Positions 1-5,721 of a DNA stretch of 6,071 bases are shown here, piece after piece; positions within the stretch are counted from its first letter, which is position 1, and every line of letters starts with the position of its first letter. The position numbers and the translations under genes were made by a program. The notes under the pieces are model-generated. The model saw only the letters and a program-made list of their open reading frames with translations. It was not told where the DNA came from and made no database searches. The DNA lies in contig JBJOID010000192.1 of assembly GCA_046047315.1 (NCBI GenBank), positions 1 through 6,071 on the forward strand. The letters are read 5' to 3'. This stretch comes from WGMK01 sp046047315 (lineage in GTDB: Bacteria; Hydrogenedentota; Hydrogenedentia; Hydrogenedentales; JAEUWI01).

Positions 1-565
1 GCGTGGGCCGGATGCGTTGAAGTCGCTCATCGAGCACCGCATTGGGAAAGGATTCCAGCAGTTCGCGGGCAATAAGGCTGGACTGGTTGAATCCCCTTGC
101 GCGCTGGCGGACGCGATGCAGCGGAACGGGCACGAGCGCATCGTAAGTCTCGACATCCACCTCCGTGGCAGCGAATTCGCCCATGCGGGCTGCGAGCGCC
201 CCGGCCAGGCGCACCTTGCCGTGAAACTTCAGCAGCTTCACCGCGTCGGCCACGGCGCCCTCGTAGCGCGCCGCGCCACGAATGCGCCCGATATGCGGCG
301 GAGGCTGCTTCCGGCAGTCCGCGCAAGGATAATTCTCCAGCGCGCCAAGCCCCCGCATCTCGGGATGGGGCCGCCCGCAATGGGTGCAATAGGGGCGGCG
401 GATGGCCGGGCTGCGTTCCCAGCACGCGGGACAGAAATAACCATTCTCCGCCGTGAGCAGGTGCACGCCACAAACGCGGCAAAATTCCGGCCAAAGCAGA
501 TTCAACACGGCCTGCCGCCAGGGATGGGCCGCCGCTGTAAACCACTGGACCGCTTGCTTCGTCAT
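1..565 (-). CDS. comF: ComF family protein (double zinc ribbon + phosphoribosyltransferase), C-terminus cut by window edge
   Basis: Reading the minus strand from the ATG at 565-563 gives 188 uninterrupted residues running off the left edge. The N-terminal part has two zinc-ribbon-like units: C29/C32 with C45/C48, and C60/C63 with C81/C84. A ComF core follows, with the family signatures KLLKFHGK (about 110-117) and VPVPLHRVRQRARGFNQS (about 145-162), then ARELL. This is the usual order for ComF proteins of about 220-250 residues, so roughly the last 40-60 residues, including the PRPP-loop aspartates (DDVxTTG type), lie outside the window. In Bacillus and Haemophilus, ComF is needed for uptake of transforming DNA, and many non-competent bacteria also carry homologues, so competence cannot be inferred. 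The gene is divergent from the 714 gene. A GGGGAG lies about 15 nt upstream of the start, which is rather far, so the exact start is less certain than the identity. Confidence 0.93.
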   Translation of the reverse strand, partial: MTKQAVQWFTAAAHPWRQAVLNLLWPEFCRVCGVHLLTAENGYFCPACWERSPAIRRPYCTHCGRPHPEMRGLGALENYPCADCRKQPPPHIGRIRGAARYEGAVADAVKLLKFHGKVRLAGALAARMGEFAATEVDVETYDALVPVPLHRVRQRARGFNQSSLIARELLESFPNAVLDERLQRIRPT

Positions 566-713
566 TAGATACAGGTGCGCTCCCCGGCTTGGGCGCGCCC
601 GGAATGGGCGCTTGCCATGCGGCGCGGTTGCGTGTCATATTGTCGGGAATCGCGTCTCGCATTGCATGTTTTGCGCGGACGTAGTCTTGGGAATCAAAAG
701 GAAAGGAAGTCCG
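566..713. other. Divergent intergenic spacer between comF and the small secreted protein gene
   Basis: This 148-nt spacer separates two genes transcribed away from each other, so it should hold both promoters. The rightward one is listed separately. I could not find a convincing leftward promoter for comF. The spacer contains the perfect 10-bp palindrome GGGCGCGCCC at 591-600. In so GC-rich a sequence this could be chance, and I do not call it an operator. Confidence 0.5.
612..641 (+). promoter_or_regulatory. Candidate sigma70-type promoter for the 714 gene
   Basis: TTGCCA at 612-617 matches the -35 consensus at 5 of 6 positions. After an 18-nt spacer, CATATT at 636-641 matches TATAAT at 4 of 6 and is preceded by TGT, giving an extended -10 (TGn). 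Transcription would start near 648, leaving a leader of about 66 nt before the ATG at 714. This is by-eye matching only. Confidence 0.4.
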
Positions 714-1280
714 ATGAAGCTGTTTGGATGGGTTTCGAAATCGATGGTGGGCTTGGGTGTCGCGCTCGCGCTGGTGCAGTCTGCGCAGGCGGACGTGGCC
801 GGGGAACTTCAGAAGAAGGTGGCCGGGCTGAGCACAGAGCAGCAGGCGGCGCTGCTGCTGTTGCTGGATCAGCTGGGCTCCGGCGGTGCCGCGGCCGAGG
901 CCCCGGCGGCGGAAGCTGCGGCGGCTCCGGCGACGGATGATCCGCAGGAAGCCTGCAAGGCGGTCATCAACACCTTCGCGAGCTCGGCTGCGAAGGAAGA
1001 CCTTGACGGCATGCTGTCGGTCTTCTCGGATAGCTTCGAGCACTACCAGTACGGCGACAAGGAAGGCATCAAGGAATTCCTTCAGCAGTCCGCCGACATG
1101 GGCTACCTTGAAGGCATCGAGTTCTCCATGGAGGACGCCGAGTACGAAATGGATGGTGACACGATGAGCGTGTACCCGGTGGACGTCGAAGGCAGCTTCG
1201 GCTCGATCACCTTCGAGTACATCCTGAAGAAGGAAGGCGACGCCTGGAAGATCGTCGAGTTTGACGCCAGCGGCCTGTAG
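714..1280 (+). CDS. Small secreted protein with low-complexity linker and NTF2-like (SnoaL/DUF4440-type) domain
   Basis: This encodes 188 residues. The ATG at 714 is chosen over upstream in-frame starts because it follows a purine-rich ribosome-binding site (GGAAAGGAAG, 700-709) and opens with a clear Sec signal peptide. That peptide has basic K2/K9, a hydrophobic run at about 11-21 and a likely cleavage after SAQA at residue 26. The mature protein has a short amphipathic helical stretch (about 27-55), a Gly/Ala/Glu/Pro low-complexity linker (about 56-77), then a compact domain (about 78-186). That domain has an N-terminal helix with alternating acidic residues (INTFASSAAKEDLDGMLSVF), a middle helix, and strands ending in EGDAWKIVEFD. 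This pattern resembles NTF2-like/SnoaL folds, where the last strand commonly reads as a 'W-KI' motif. Such domains may bind small ligands or be enzymes, and no catalytic residues can be assigned. There is no lipobox, and the only Cys is C81, so a periplasmic or extracellular soluble protein is inferred. It appears monocistronic, with its own candidate promoter and terminator. Confidence 0.85.
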   Translation: MKLFGWVSKSMVGLGVALALVQSAQADVAGELQKKVAGLSTEQQAALLLLLDQLGSGGAAAEAPAAEAAAAPATDDPQEACKAVINTFASSAAKEDLDGMLSVFSDSFEHYQYGDKEGIKEFLQQSADMGYLEGIEFSMEDAEYEMDGDTMSVYPVDVEGSFGSITFEYILKKEGDAWKIVEFDASGL

Positions 1281-1305
1281 TATCCAGCCCTCAGACATTC
1301 TGCGG

Positions 1306-1342
1306 CCGCGCCTTCCCCCGGGAAGGCGCGGTCGTTGTTTTT
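1306..1342 (+). terminator. Rho-independent terminator after the 714 gene
   Basis: CCGCGCCTTCC (1306-1316) pairs perfectly with GGAAGGCGCGG (1321-1331), giving an 11-bp GC-rich stem with a CCCG tetraloop. A T-rich tract, TCGTTGTTTTTC, follows at 1332-1343. It lies 25 nt after the stop at 1278-1280 and should end the upstream transcript before the phosphatase gene. Confidence 0.9.
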
Positions 1343-1361
1343 CGCCGCCATCGGGTATACT
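1335..1361 (+). promoter_or_regulatory. Candidate promoter for the phosphatase (and perhaps xylB) transcript
   Basis: TATACT at 1356-1361 matches the -10 consensus at 5 of 6 positions. A possible -35, TTGTTT at 1335-1340, is 15 nt upstream, shorter than ideal, and would overlap the T-tract of the preceding terminator. The start of transcription would be near 1368, about 34 nt before the ATG at 1402. The -10 is more convincing than the -35. Confidence 0.45.
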
Positions 1362-1401
1362 CCGCGGACGCCGCAGCCAACCCCAGCGGGAGAGTTTTGT
1401 C

Positions 1402-3192
1402 ATGTTGTTTCGTAGTTTGTCGGTTGCCCTGTTTCTTTTTTCCAGCGCCTCGTCCTTTGCGCTCGCCTCGGGCAGCGAGGCCTTCGCCGCCACGGTGGAG
1501 AGCATCCTGCACCGGATGAAGGCGGAGAAGACGCCCGAAGAACTGATGCGCTTTCGTCCACGAGACGTGGCGGAGTTTCTCAATGCGGAGGAACGCAAGG
1601 TACTGGGAGAGGCCTACCTGAGTTTCGACGTGAACGTGCGCTCGGTCGTGTCGGTATGGTGGCCCGCGAAACAGCGCGATATGCCCTTCTGGCTCGAGGA
1701 GCAGGGCTTCGCCCCGGTGGAGAAGCAACTGACGCTCGAGGAACTTCGCTTTCAGGCTTGGGAAAAGTCCGTTGAGCCGGGCCGGGTTGGTCTGGGCTAC
1801 AGTTCGCTCGACGGCGAAGGGGATCATTACTTCGTGACCGTGAGTCCGGCGGAGTCCGGCGCCACGCTTGAGGTGGGGAATGTGGACCCGCGCAAGCACA
1901 CGGTGGGAACGCTGGAGGATGGCGCGCGCATATACACCGACGATCCAGACAGCCAGCTGGCCAGCGTGCCCGCCGCGCTGGTGGGGCAGGTGTTGGTGCG
2001 CTCGCCTGAGAAGCGCGCGCGTGAATCGATGCTGGTGGGCAAGTGGCGCTCGACCAGCCACCCTTCGCATGTGCGCCCGGACCATGTGGTGCTGACCTGG
2101 AGCGAGGACCCGACCACCACGCAAACCGTGCAGTGGCGGGCGGCAAAAGAGGTCACCGGCGGGCAGGTGCGTTTCCGGCGCGCTGGCGCTGCGGGCGAGG
2201 AGCAATTGATTGGCGCGGAGCAGAGCGCCATTGAAGACAAGCTGCTCATCAATGACCCGGTCTGCCACCGCTTCACCGCGACCATGCGCGGCCTTGAGCC
2301 GGATACGGAATACGAGTATCAGGTGGGGCATGGACCCGAAGGTCACTGGACAGAATGGACCTCCTTCCGCACCGCGCCGGCGGAGGCCAAGCCCTTCCGC
2401 TTCGTGTATATGGGCGACGCCCAAAACGGCCTGGACCAGTGGGGACGGCTGCTGAAGAGTTGCTTTGAGAAGCACCCCGAGGCGCATTTCTACATCATGG
2501 CGGGCGACCTCGTAAACCGCGGGCATGACCGTGACGACTGGGACGACCTCTTCCACAACGCCGAGGGCGTGTATGACCGCCGCACGCTGGTGCCCGCCGT
2601 GGGCAACCATGAGATGAGCGGCGGCGAGGGCCTGCCGCAGATGTATCTCGACCTCTTCGACCTGCCGGACAATGGCTCCCCGGAGATTGCCACCGAGCGC
2701 TCGTATGCCTTCCACTACAGCAACGCGCTTTTCATTGTGCTGGACACCAACGCCAACCCGCGCGAACAAACCGCCTGGCTGGAGGAACAGCTGGCCAACA
2801 CTACCGCCAAGTGGAAGTTTGTGGTGTATCACCATCCGGCCTACGCCAGCGCGCCCGGGCGCGACAACTTTGCATTGCGTCGCGAGTGGACGCCGCTCTT
2901 CGACAAGTACCACGTGGACCTGGCCCTGCAGGGACACGACCACGCCTACCTGCGCACTTATCCCATGAACAATGACAAGCGCGTGGCCGAGGCCAAGGAT
3001 GGCACCATCTATATCGTGTCGGTTTCGGGCACCAAGTTCTATGATCAAGAGCCGCGCGACTACACCGAATTCGGCATGACCAAGACCGCCACGTTCCAGT
3101 TGCTGGACATCGCCATCGAAGACAACAAGCTGATCTACCATGCCTACGATATCGACGGGGTATCGAAGGATACATTCGTCATCGAGAAATAA
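1402..3192 (+). CDS. Secreted purple-acid-phosphatase-like metallophosphoesterase
   Basis: This encodes 596 residues and likely hydrolyses phosphate esters outside the cytoplasm. The ATG at 1402 follows GGGAGAG (1388-1394) and begins a Sec signal peptide with a hydrophobic core at about 6-20 and likely cleavage after ALA at residue 22. In-frame codons further upstream would run through the terminator and are rejected. Residues about 23-215 form a region I cannot assign. Residues about 224-327 look like the Ig/FN3-like N-terminal domain of purple acid phosphatases (VVLTWSEDP, LEPDTEYEYQVG, WTSFRTAP). The catalytic calcineurin-like domain follows, with all five metal-site blocks: GDAQN (D339), GDLVN (D369), GNHE (N402, H403), YHHP (H477/H478) and GHDH (H512, H514). 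In classical purple acid phosphatases the second block is GDxxY, whose Tyr ligates Fe(III). Here N372 takes that place, so the purple Fe-tyrosinate centre is not expected. The substrate is unknown. It sits 33 nt upstream of xylB on the same strand. Confidence 0.92.
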   Translation: MLFRSLSVALFLFSSASSFALASGSEAFAATVESILHRMKAEKTPEELMRFRPRDVAEFLNAEERKVLGEAYLSFDVNVRSVVSVWWPAKQRDMPFWLEEQGFAPVEKQLTLEELRFQAWEKSVEPGRVGLGYSSLDGEGDHYFVTVSPAESGATLEVGNVDPRKHTVGTLEDGARIYTDDPDSQLASVPAALVGQVLVRSPEKRARESMLVGKWRSTSHPSHVRPDHVVLTWSEDPTTTQTVQWRAAKEVTGGQVRFRRAGAAGEEQLIGAEQSAIEDKLLINDPVCHRFTATMRGLEPDTEYEYQVGHGPEGHWTEWTSFRTAPAEAKPFRFVYMGDAQNGLDQWGRLLKSCFEKHPEAHFYIMAGDLVNRGHDRDDWDDLFHNAEGVYDRRTLVPAVGNHEMSGGEGLPQMYLDLFDLPDNGSPEIATERSYAFHYSNALFIVLDTNANPREQTAWLEEQLANTTAKWKFVVYHHPAYASAPGRDNFALRREWTPLFDKYHVDLALQGHDHAYLRTYPMNNDKRVAEAKDGTIYIVSVSGTKFYDQEPRDYTEFGMTKTATFQLLDIAIEDNKLIYHAYDIDGVSKDTFVIEK

Positions 3193-3213
3193 CCGGCAGT
3201 CTCAGAATCGGGC

Positions 3214-3220
3214 GGGGAGG
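3214..3220 (+). promoter_or_regulatory. Strong Shine-Dalgarno that fixes the GTG start of xylB
   Basis: GGGGAGG ends 5 nt before the GTG at 3226 and 8 nt before a second GTG at 3229. No ATG precedes the conserved nucleotide-binding motif, so a GTG start is required. Both candidates are compatible with this site, and they differ by one residue. Confidence 0.8.
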
Positions 3221-3225
3221 ATATC

Positions 3226-4752
3226 GTGGTGGCTATCACCATCGGACTGGATGTAGGCACGAGCGGCACCAAGGCGATTGCCATGGACGCGGCGGGCAAG
3301 CTGTTGGCGAGCGCGCTGGTGGAGTATCCGCTGCACAGCCCGAAGCCAAACTGGGCAGAGCAGGATCCGGCGGACTGGGCGCGCGCGGCGCATGAGGCGC
3401 TGGCGCAGCTGGCGTCGAAGATTGACGCCAGCGACGTGAAGGCCATTGGCCTCACGGGCCAGATGCATGGCTCGGTCTTTCTCGACGCGGACAATCAGGT
3501 CATCCGCCCGGCGCTGCTGTGGTGCGATCAGCGCACTGCCGCGCAGTGCGACGCGATTACCAGCAAGGTGGGCGCGGCACGCCTGATCGACATGGTGTCC
3601 AACCCGGCGCTCACCGGCTTCACCGCGCCAAAGATTCTCTGGCTGCGTGACGAGGAACCCGCACACTACGATCGCGTGCGCAAGGTGCTGCTGCCGAAGG
3701 ACTACATCCGCTGGGTGCTCACCGGGGAATACGCCACCGACGTGTCCGACGCCTCGGGTACGCTGCTGCTCGACGTGAAGAACCGCTGCTGGCACAAGGA
3801 ACTGCTCGGCATTCTCGACATCGACCCCAGTTTCCTGCCGCCCACCTTTGAAGGCACGGAAGTCACCGGCACGCTGTCCAAGGCGGCGGCCGAAAAGACT
3901 GGGCTGCCTGCGGGCATCCCCGTGGTGGCGGGCGGCGGCGACCAGGCGGCGGGCGGCGTGGGTTGTGGCATCGTCAGCGGCGGCGTGGTCTCTGCATCCA
4001 TGGGCACCAGCGGCGTCGTGTTCGCGTTTTCCGAGGATGTGCACACCGACCCCGAGGGCCGCGTGCACACCTTCTGCCACGCCGTGCCCGACAAGTGGCA
4101 TGTGATGGGCGTGATGCTCAGCGCGGGCGGCGCGCTCCGCTGGTTCCGCGATGCGCTCTGCCAGGAAGAAATCGCGCGCGGCAAGACCGAGGGCAAGGAC
4201 CCCTACGAATACATCACGGCGGCGGCGGCGGAAATCCCCATCGGCAGCGAGGGTCTCCTCTTCCTGCCCTACCTTACCGGCGAACGCACCCCCCACAAAG
4301 ACCCGCACGCCAAGGGCGCCTTCATCGGCCTGAGCCTGCGCCACGGCAAGGCGCACATGGCCCGCGCCGTGCTCGAAGGCGTGGCCTATGGCATGCGCGA
4401 CAGCATCGAGATCATTCGCGGCATGGGCATCCCCGTCACCGAAGTGCGCGCCAGCGGCGGCGGTGCGCGCAGCGGCCTGTGGAAGCAGATCCTCGCGGAC
4501 ACCGGCCGCGCTCCCATGGTCACCATCAACGTCGACGAAGGCCCCAGCTACGGCGCAGCCATCCTCGCCAGCGTGGCGGCGGGACTCTACGCCAACGTCG
4601 AAGAAGCCTGCGGCGCCATCATTCGCGAGGTCTCGCGGGTGGATTACGCCGATGCAAGCGCGTCCGCGTATGACCCGTGGTACGCAGAGTTCCAAACTGC
4701 GTATGGCGCGCTCGCGCCCGGCTTCAAGCGAGCCGCCGCCCTGCTTGGCTGA
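3226..4752 (+). CDS. xylB: Xylulokinase (FGGY family carbohydrate kinase)
   Basis: This 508-residue cytoplasmic kinase converts D-xylulose to D-xylulose 5-phosphate using ATP, feeding the pentose phosphate pathway. The length is close to typical XylB (about 480-510). Family motifs occur in order: GLDVGTSGTKA (7-17, phosphate loop), GLTGQMHGSV (75-84; the QMH contacts xylulose in XylB), LLWCDQR (97-103), TGFTAPKILWLRD, LLPKDYIRWVLTGEYATDVSDASG, then GGGDQAAGGVG with the putative catalytic base D239 (matching the D233 region of E. coli XylB). SMGTSGV (258-264), LPYLTGERTPH (347-357) and SGGGARSGLWKQILAD (from 410) follow. The QMH, the FTAPK and the ERTPH blocks favour xylulokinase over glycerol or ribulose kinases. 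It starts at GTG, 33 nt after the phosphatase gene, and is followed after 4 nt by the next gene. No xylose isomerase, transporter or regulator is in the window. Substrate specificity is inferred from motifs. Confidence 0.95.
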   Translation: MVAITIGLDVGTSGTKAIAMDAAGKLLASALVEYPLHSPKPNWAEQDPADWARAAHEALAQLASKIDASDVKAIGLTGQMHGSVFLDADNQVIRPALLWCDQRTAAQCDAITSKVGAARLIDMVSNPALTGFTAPKILWLRDEEPAHYDRVRKVLLPKDYIRWVLTGEYATDVSDASGTLLLDVKNRCWHKELLGILDIDPSFLPPTFEGTEVTGTLSKAAAEKTGLPAGIPVVAGGGDQAAGGVGCGIVSGGVVSASMGTSGVVFAFSEDVHTDPEGRVHTFCHAVPDKWHVMGVMLSAGGALRWFRDALCQEEIARGKTEGKDPYEYITAAAAEIPIGSEGLLFLPYLTGERTPHKDPHAKGAFIGLSLRHGKAHMARAVLEGVAYGMRDSIEIIRGMGIPVTEVRASGGGARSGLWKQILADTGRAPMVTINVDEGPSYGAAILASVAAGLYANVEEACGAIIREVSRVDYADASASAYDPWYAEFQTAYGALAPGFKRAAALLG

Positions 4753-4756
4753 TTCG

Positions 4757-5221
4757 ATGCGGGAGCTTCCCTTCAACGAGTTCAAGCCGCTGGCCGAGCT
4801 CGATGCGGAAGGCTGGGCGAACGCCGACCTGGACGACGCCGAGATTGCGGCCTTGGCGCGGCGCGTGGCCTGCAAGCCGGTGCGGCGGCTCGAACCCGGC
4901 GAATTGCTGCCATTGCTCCGGCGCGGCCTGAGCCTGGAATTCACCGTGCCGCTGGCGATGGCCAGGCTCGAGGACGACCCCTTCCTCCGAGCGGCCACGC
5001 ATTCCGGTGACTTGCTGGTGGCCCTGATGGAGGCGAGCCCCGTTTACTGGACGACGAACAAGCCCGTCTGGATGGAGATGATGCTTGTTCTCGGAGAGGC
5101 CGCCGCCCGCGTGGAGCAAGCCCGCAATTCGCAGGAGCTGGGCGAGTATTACCCCGAATTCGTGGGTGAAGACTTCATGGCCGCGCTGCTGCATTTCCGG
5201 GGACTGCACCACCTGCCGTAG
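4757..5221 (+). CDS. Probable CDI-type immunity-like protein (CdiI_2-like)
   Basis: This encodes 154 residues, acidic and without a signal peptide or membrane segment, so it is probably cytoplasmic. The ATG at 4757 lies 4 nt after the xylB stop with no clear Shine-Dalgarno, so translation is probably coupled to xylB. A TTG at 4745 in the same frame is a weaker alternative start. The central block at about 45-91 (L-x4-ELLPLLRRGLSLEFTVPLAMARLEDDPF, then SGDLLVALM) resembles a pattern I know from proteins annotated as contact-dependent growth inhibition system immunity protein. That pattern is roughly 'F-x4-LR-LI-Q-GL-YLVPLAL-L-P-GDLL-LL'. Such proteins neutralise a cognate CdiA C-terminal toxin, but no toxin, CdiA or CdiB is visible here. 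After the core, an EMMLVLGEAAARVEQ helix and an EDFMAALLHF helix complete an apparently all-alpha protein. The family call is recalled from pattern and is moderate. The reading frame itself is well supported by close packing and stop placement. Confidence 0.6.
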   Translation: MRELPFNEFKPLAELDAEGWANADLDDAEIAALARRVACKPVRRLEPGELLPLLRRGLSLEFTVPLAMARLEDDPFLRAATHSGDLLVALMEASPVYWTTNKPVWMEMMLVLGEAAARVEQARNSQELGEYYPEFVGEDFMAALLHFRGLHHLP

Positions 5222-5252
5222 CCTGGGTGCGCATAGGGCGGGGCGCAGGGTG

Positions 5253-5258
5253 TATACT
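5253..5258 (+). promoter_or_regulatory. Candidate -10 box for the antitoxin operon
   Basis: TATACT at 5253-5258, immediately preceded by TG, lies 30 nt before the antitoxin ATG at 5289. I find no recognisable -35 at 16-18 nt upstream, where the sequence is G-rich. The call therefore rests on the -10 and on its likeness to the box before the phosphatase gene. Confidence 0.4.
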
Positions 5259-5267
5259 TTGCAGCGA

Positions 5268-5278
5268 TGCACCGTGCA
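5268..5278 (+). promoter_or_regulatory. Small inverted repeat, possible antitoxin operator
   Basis: TGCAC-C-GTGCA is a perfect 5-bp inverted repeat around one central base. It lies between the candidate -10 and the antitoxin ribosome-binding site AGGAAA (5278-5283). Antitoxins of the Phd family repress their own operons by binding short palindromes near the promoter, so an operator role is plausible. The repeat is short and could be chance. Confidence 0.3.
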
Positions 5279-5288
5279 GGAAACGCCG

Positions 5289-5570
5289 ATGAAGACACTC
5301 ACCACGCAGGATTTCCCCTCATTAAGCTCCGCTTTGCTCTCTCCGCTCGCGAGTGGTGAGCGTTACCTGAGCACGCATGAAGATGTTCCCATGGCACACA
5401 TAGTCGGCACACAGGCCGCAGCGACGGAGGCGGGTGACAGCCCGAAACTATCGACCGGGGAACTTACGACGCGACGTGAAGCCTTGGAGCACCTGCGCGA
5501 GTTTCGCAAGACGCATTCACTCGGCGGGCTGACCTATCGCGAACGCATCGACGAAGGCCGCAAGTTCTAG
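5289..5570 (+). CDS. Type II antitoxin, Phd/YefM-like N-terminus with VapB-like C-terminal tail
   Basis: This encodes 93 residues. The ATG at 5289 follows AGGAAA (5278-5283) at 5 nt. The N-terminal half reads like the Phd/YefM fold (MKTLTTQDFPSLSSALL, then LASGERYLSTHEDVPMAHIV), matching the family pattern 'L-ll--v-sGE-v-It--g-PvA-lv', which dimerises and binds operator DNA. A disordered-looking, small-residue-rich link (about 42-58) leads to a basic and acidic helical tail, ALEHLREFRKTHSLGGLTYRERIDEGRKF. Tails of the form 'LR-LR----LGGLS-RELIEEGR' are common on antitoxins paired with PIN toxins and usually insert into the toxin. Its stop TAG at 5568-5570 shares its G with the GTG start of the next reading frame, the usual tight coupling of toxin-antitoxin pairs. 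The antitoxin looks intact although its partner does not. Confidence 0.75.
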   Translation: MKTLTTQDFPSLSSALLSPLASGERYLSTHEDVPMAHIVGTQAAATEAGDSPKLSTGELTTRREALEHLREFRKTHSLGGLTYRERIDEGRKF

Positions 5571-5707
5571 TGGAAGTGGTGGATGTTTGCTCCGTTGCCC
5601 TCCGTCTCTTCATGCCTGATGAACGTGGCGCGGCCATTGCAACGCTAGACACACGGCTGGCTGAAGCGGCGAAGGTCAGGCGCTTGGATGTGTTGCAAGT
5701 TCCGTGA
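5570..5707 (+). pseudogene. Internally deleted PIN-domain (VapC-like) toxin remnant
   Basis: A 45-codon frame opens with GTG at 5570, overlapping the antitoxin stop by one base, and ends at TGA 5705-5707. Residues 1-18 (VEVVDVCSVALRLFMPDE) match the first strand and helix of PIN toxins ('vvDaSvalklflpee'), including the first catalytic acid, D5. Residues 22-44 (AIATLDTRLAEAAKVRRLDV onward) match the domain's extreme C-terminus ('l-TlDrrLa-aA---gv-vl'), with D27 as the late acid. Intact VapC proteins have about 125-145 residues. The middle 80-90 residues, with the remaining acidic metal ligands and most of the fold, are absent, and the two ends join in frame near codons 18-22. It cannot form a working PIN ribonuclease. 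An in-frame deletion is the simplest reading. A genuine mini-protein or an assembly collapse are alternatives. Confidence 0.72.
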
Positions 5708-5721
5708 GAAAGTGGATTTAG

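Noticed and set aside
17..568. 183-codon plus-strand frame opposite comF
   Set aside because: The minus strand encodes ComF with eight ordered zinc-ligand cysteines, and this frame is its antisense shadow.
591..600. GGGCGCGCCC palindrome as an operator
   Set aside because: Ten-base GC palindromes are expected by chance in DNA of this composition, and no second copy or promoter-linked placement supports it.
453..713. N-terminal extension of the secreted protein to 453
   Set aside because: It would overlap comF on the other strand and bury the signal peptide. The ATG at 714 has a good ribosome-binding site and begins the signal peptide.
27..1598. 523-codon open frame on the minus strand
   Set aside because: It crosses comF (in another frame), the divergent spacer, the secreted-protein gene and the terminator. 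The translation is Arg-rich and featureless.
1291..3141. 616-codon open frame on the minus strand across the phosphatase
   Set aside because: It mirrors the codon pattern of the real gene, shows no recognisable motifs, and would start inside the phosphatase coding sequence.
3202..4998. 598-codon open frame on the minus strand across xylB
   Set aside because: It is antisense to a gene with unmistakable FGGY kinase motifs. Its translation is Ala/Arg/His/Gly-rich without domain motifs, typical of a shadow frame in GC-rich DNA.
5222..5250. Possible terminator after the immunity-like gene
   Set aside because: No stem of useful length followed by a T-tract is present, and the stretch is only G-rich.
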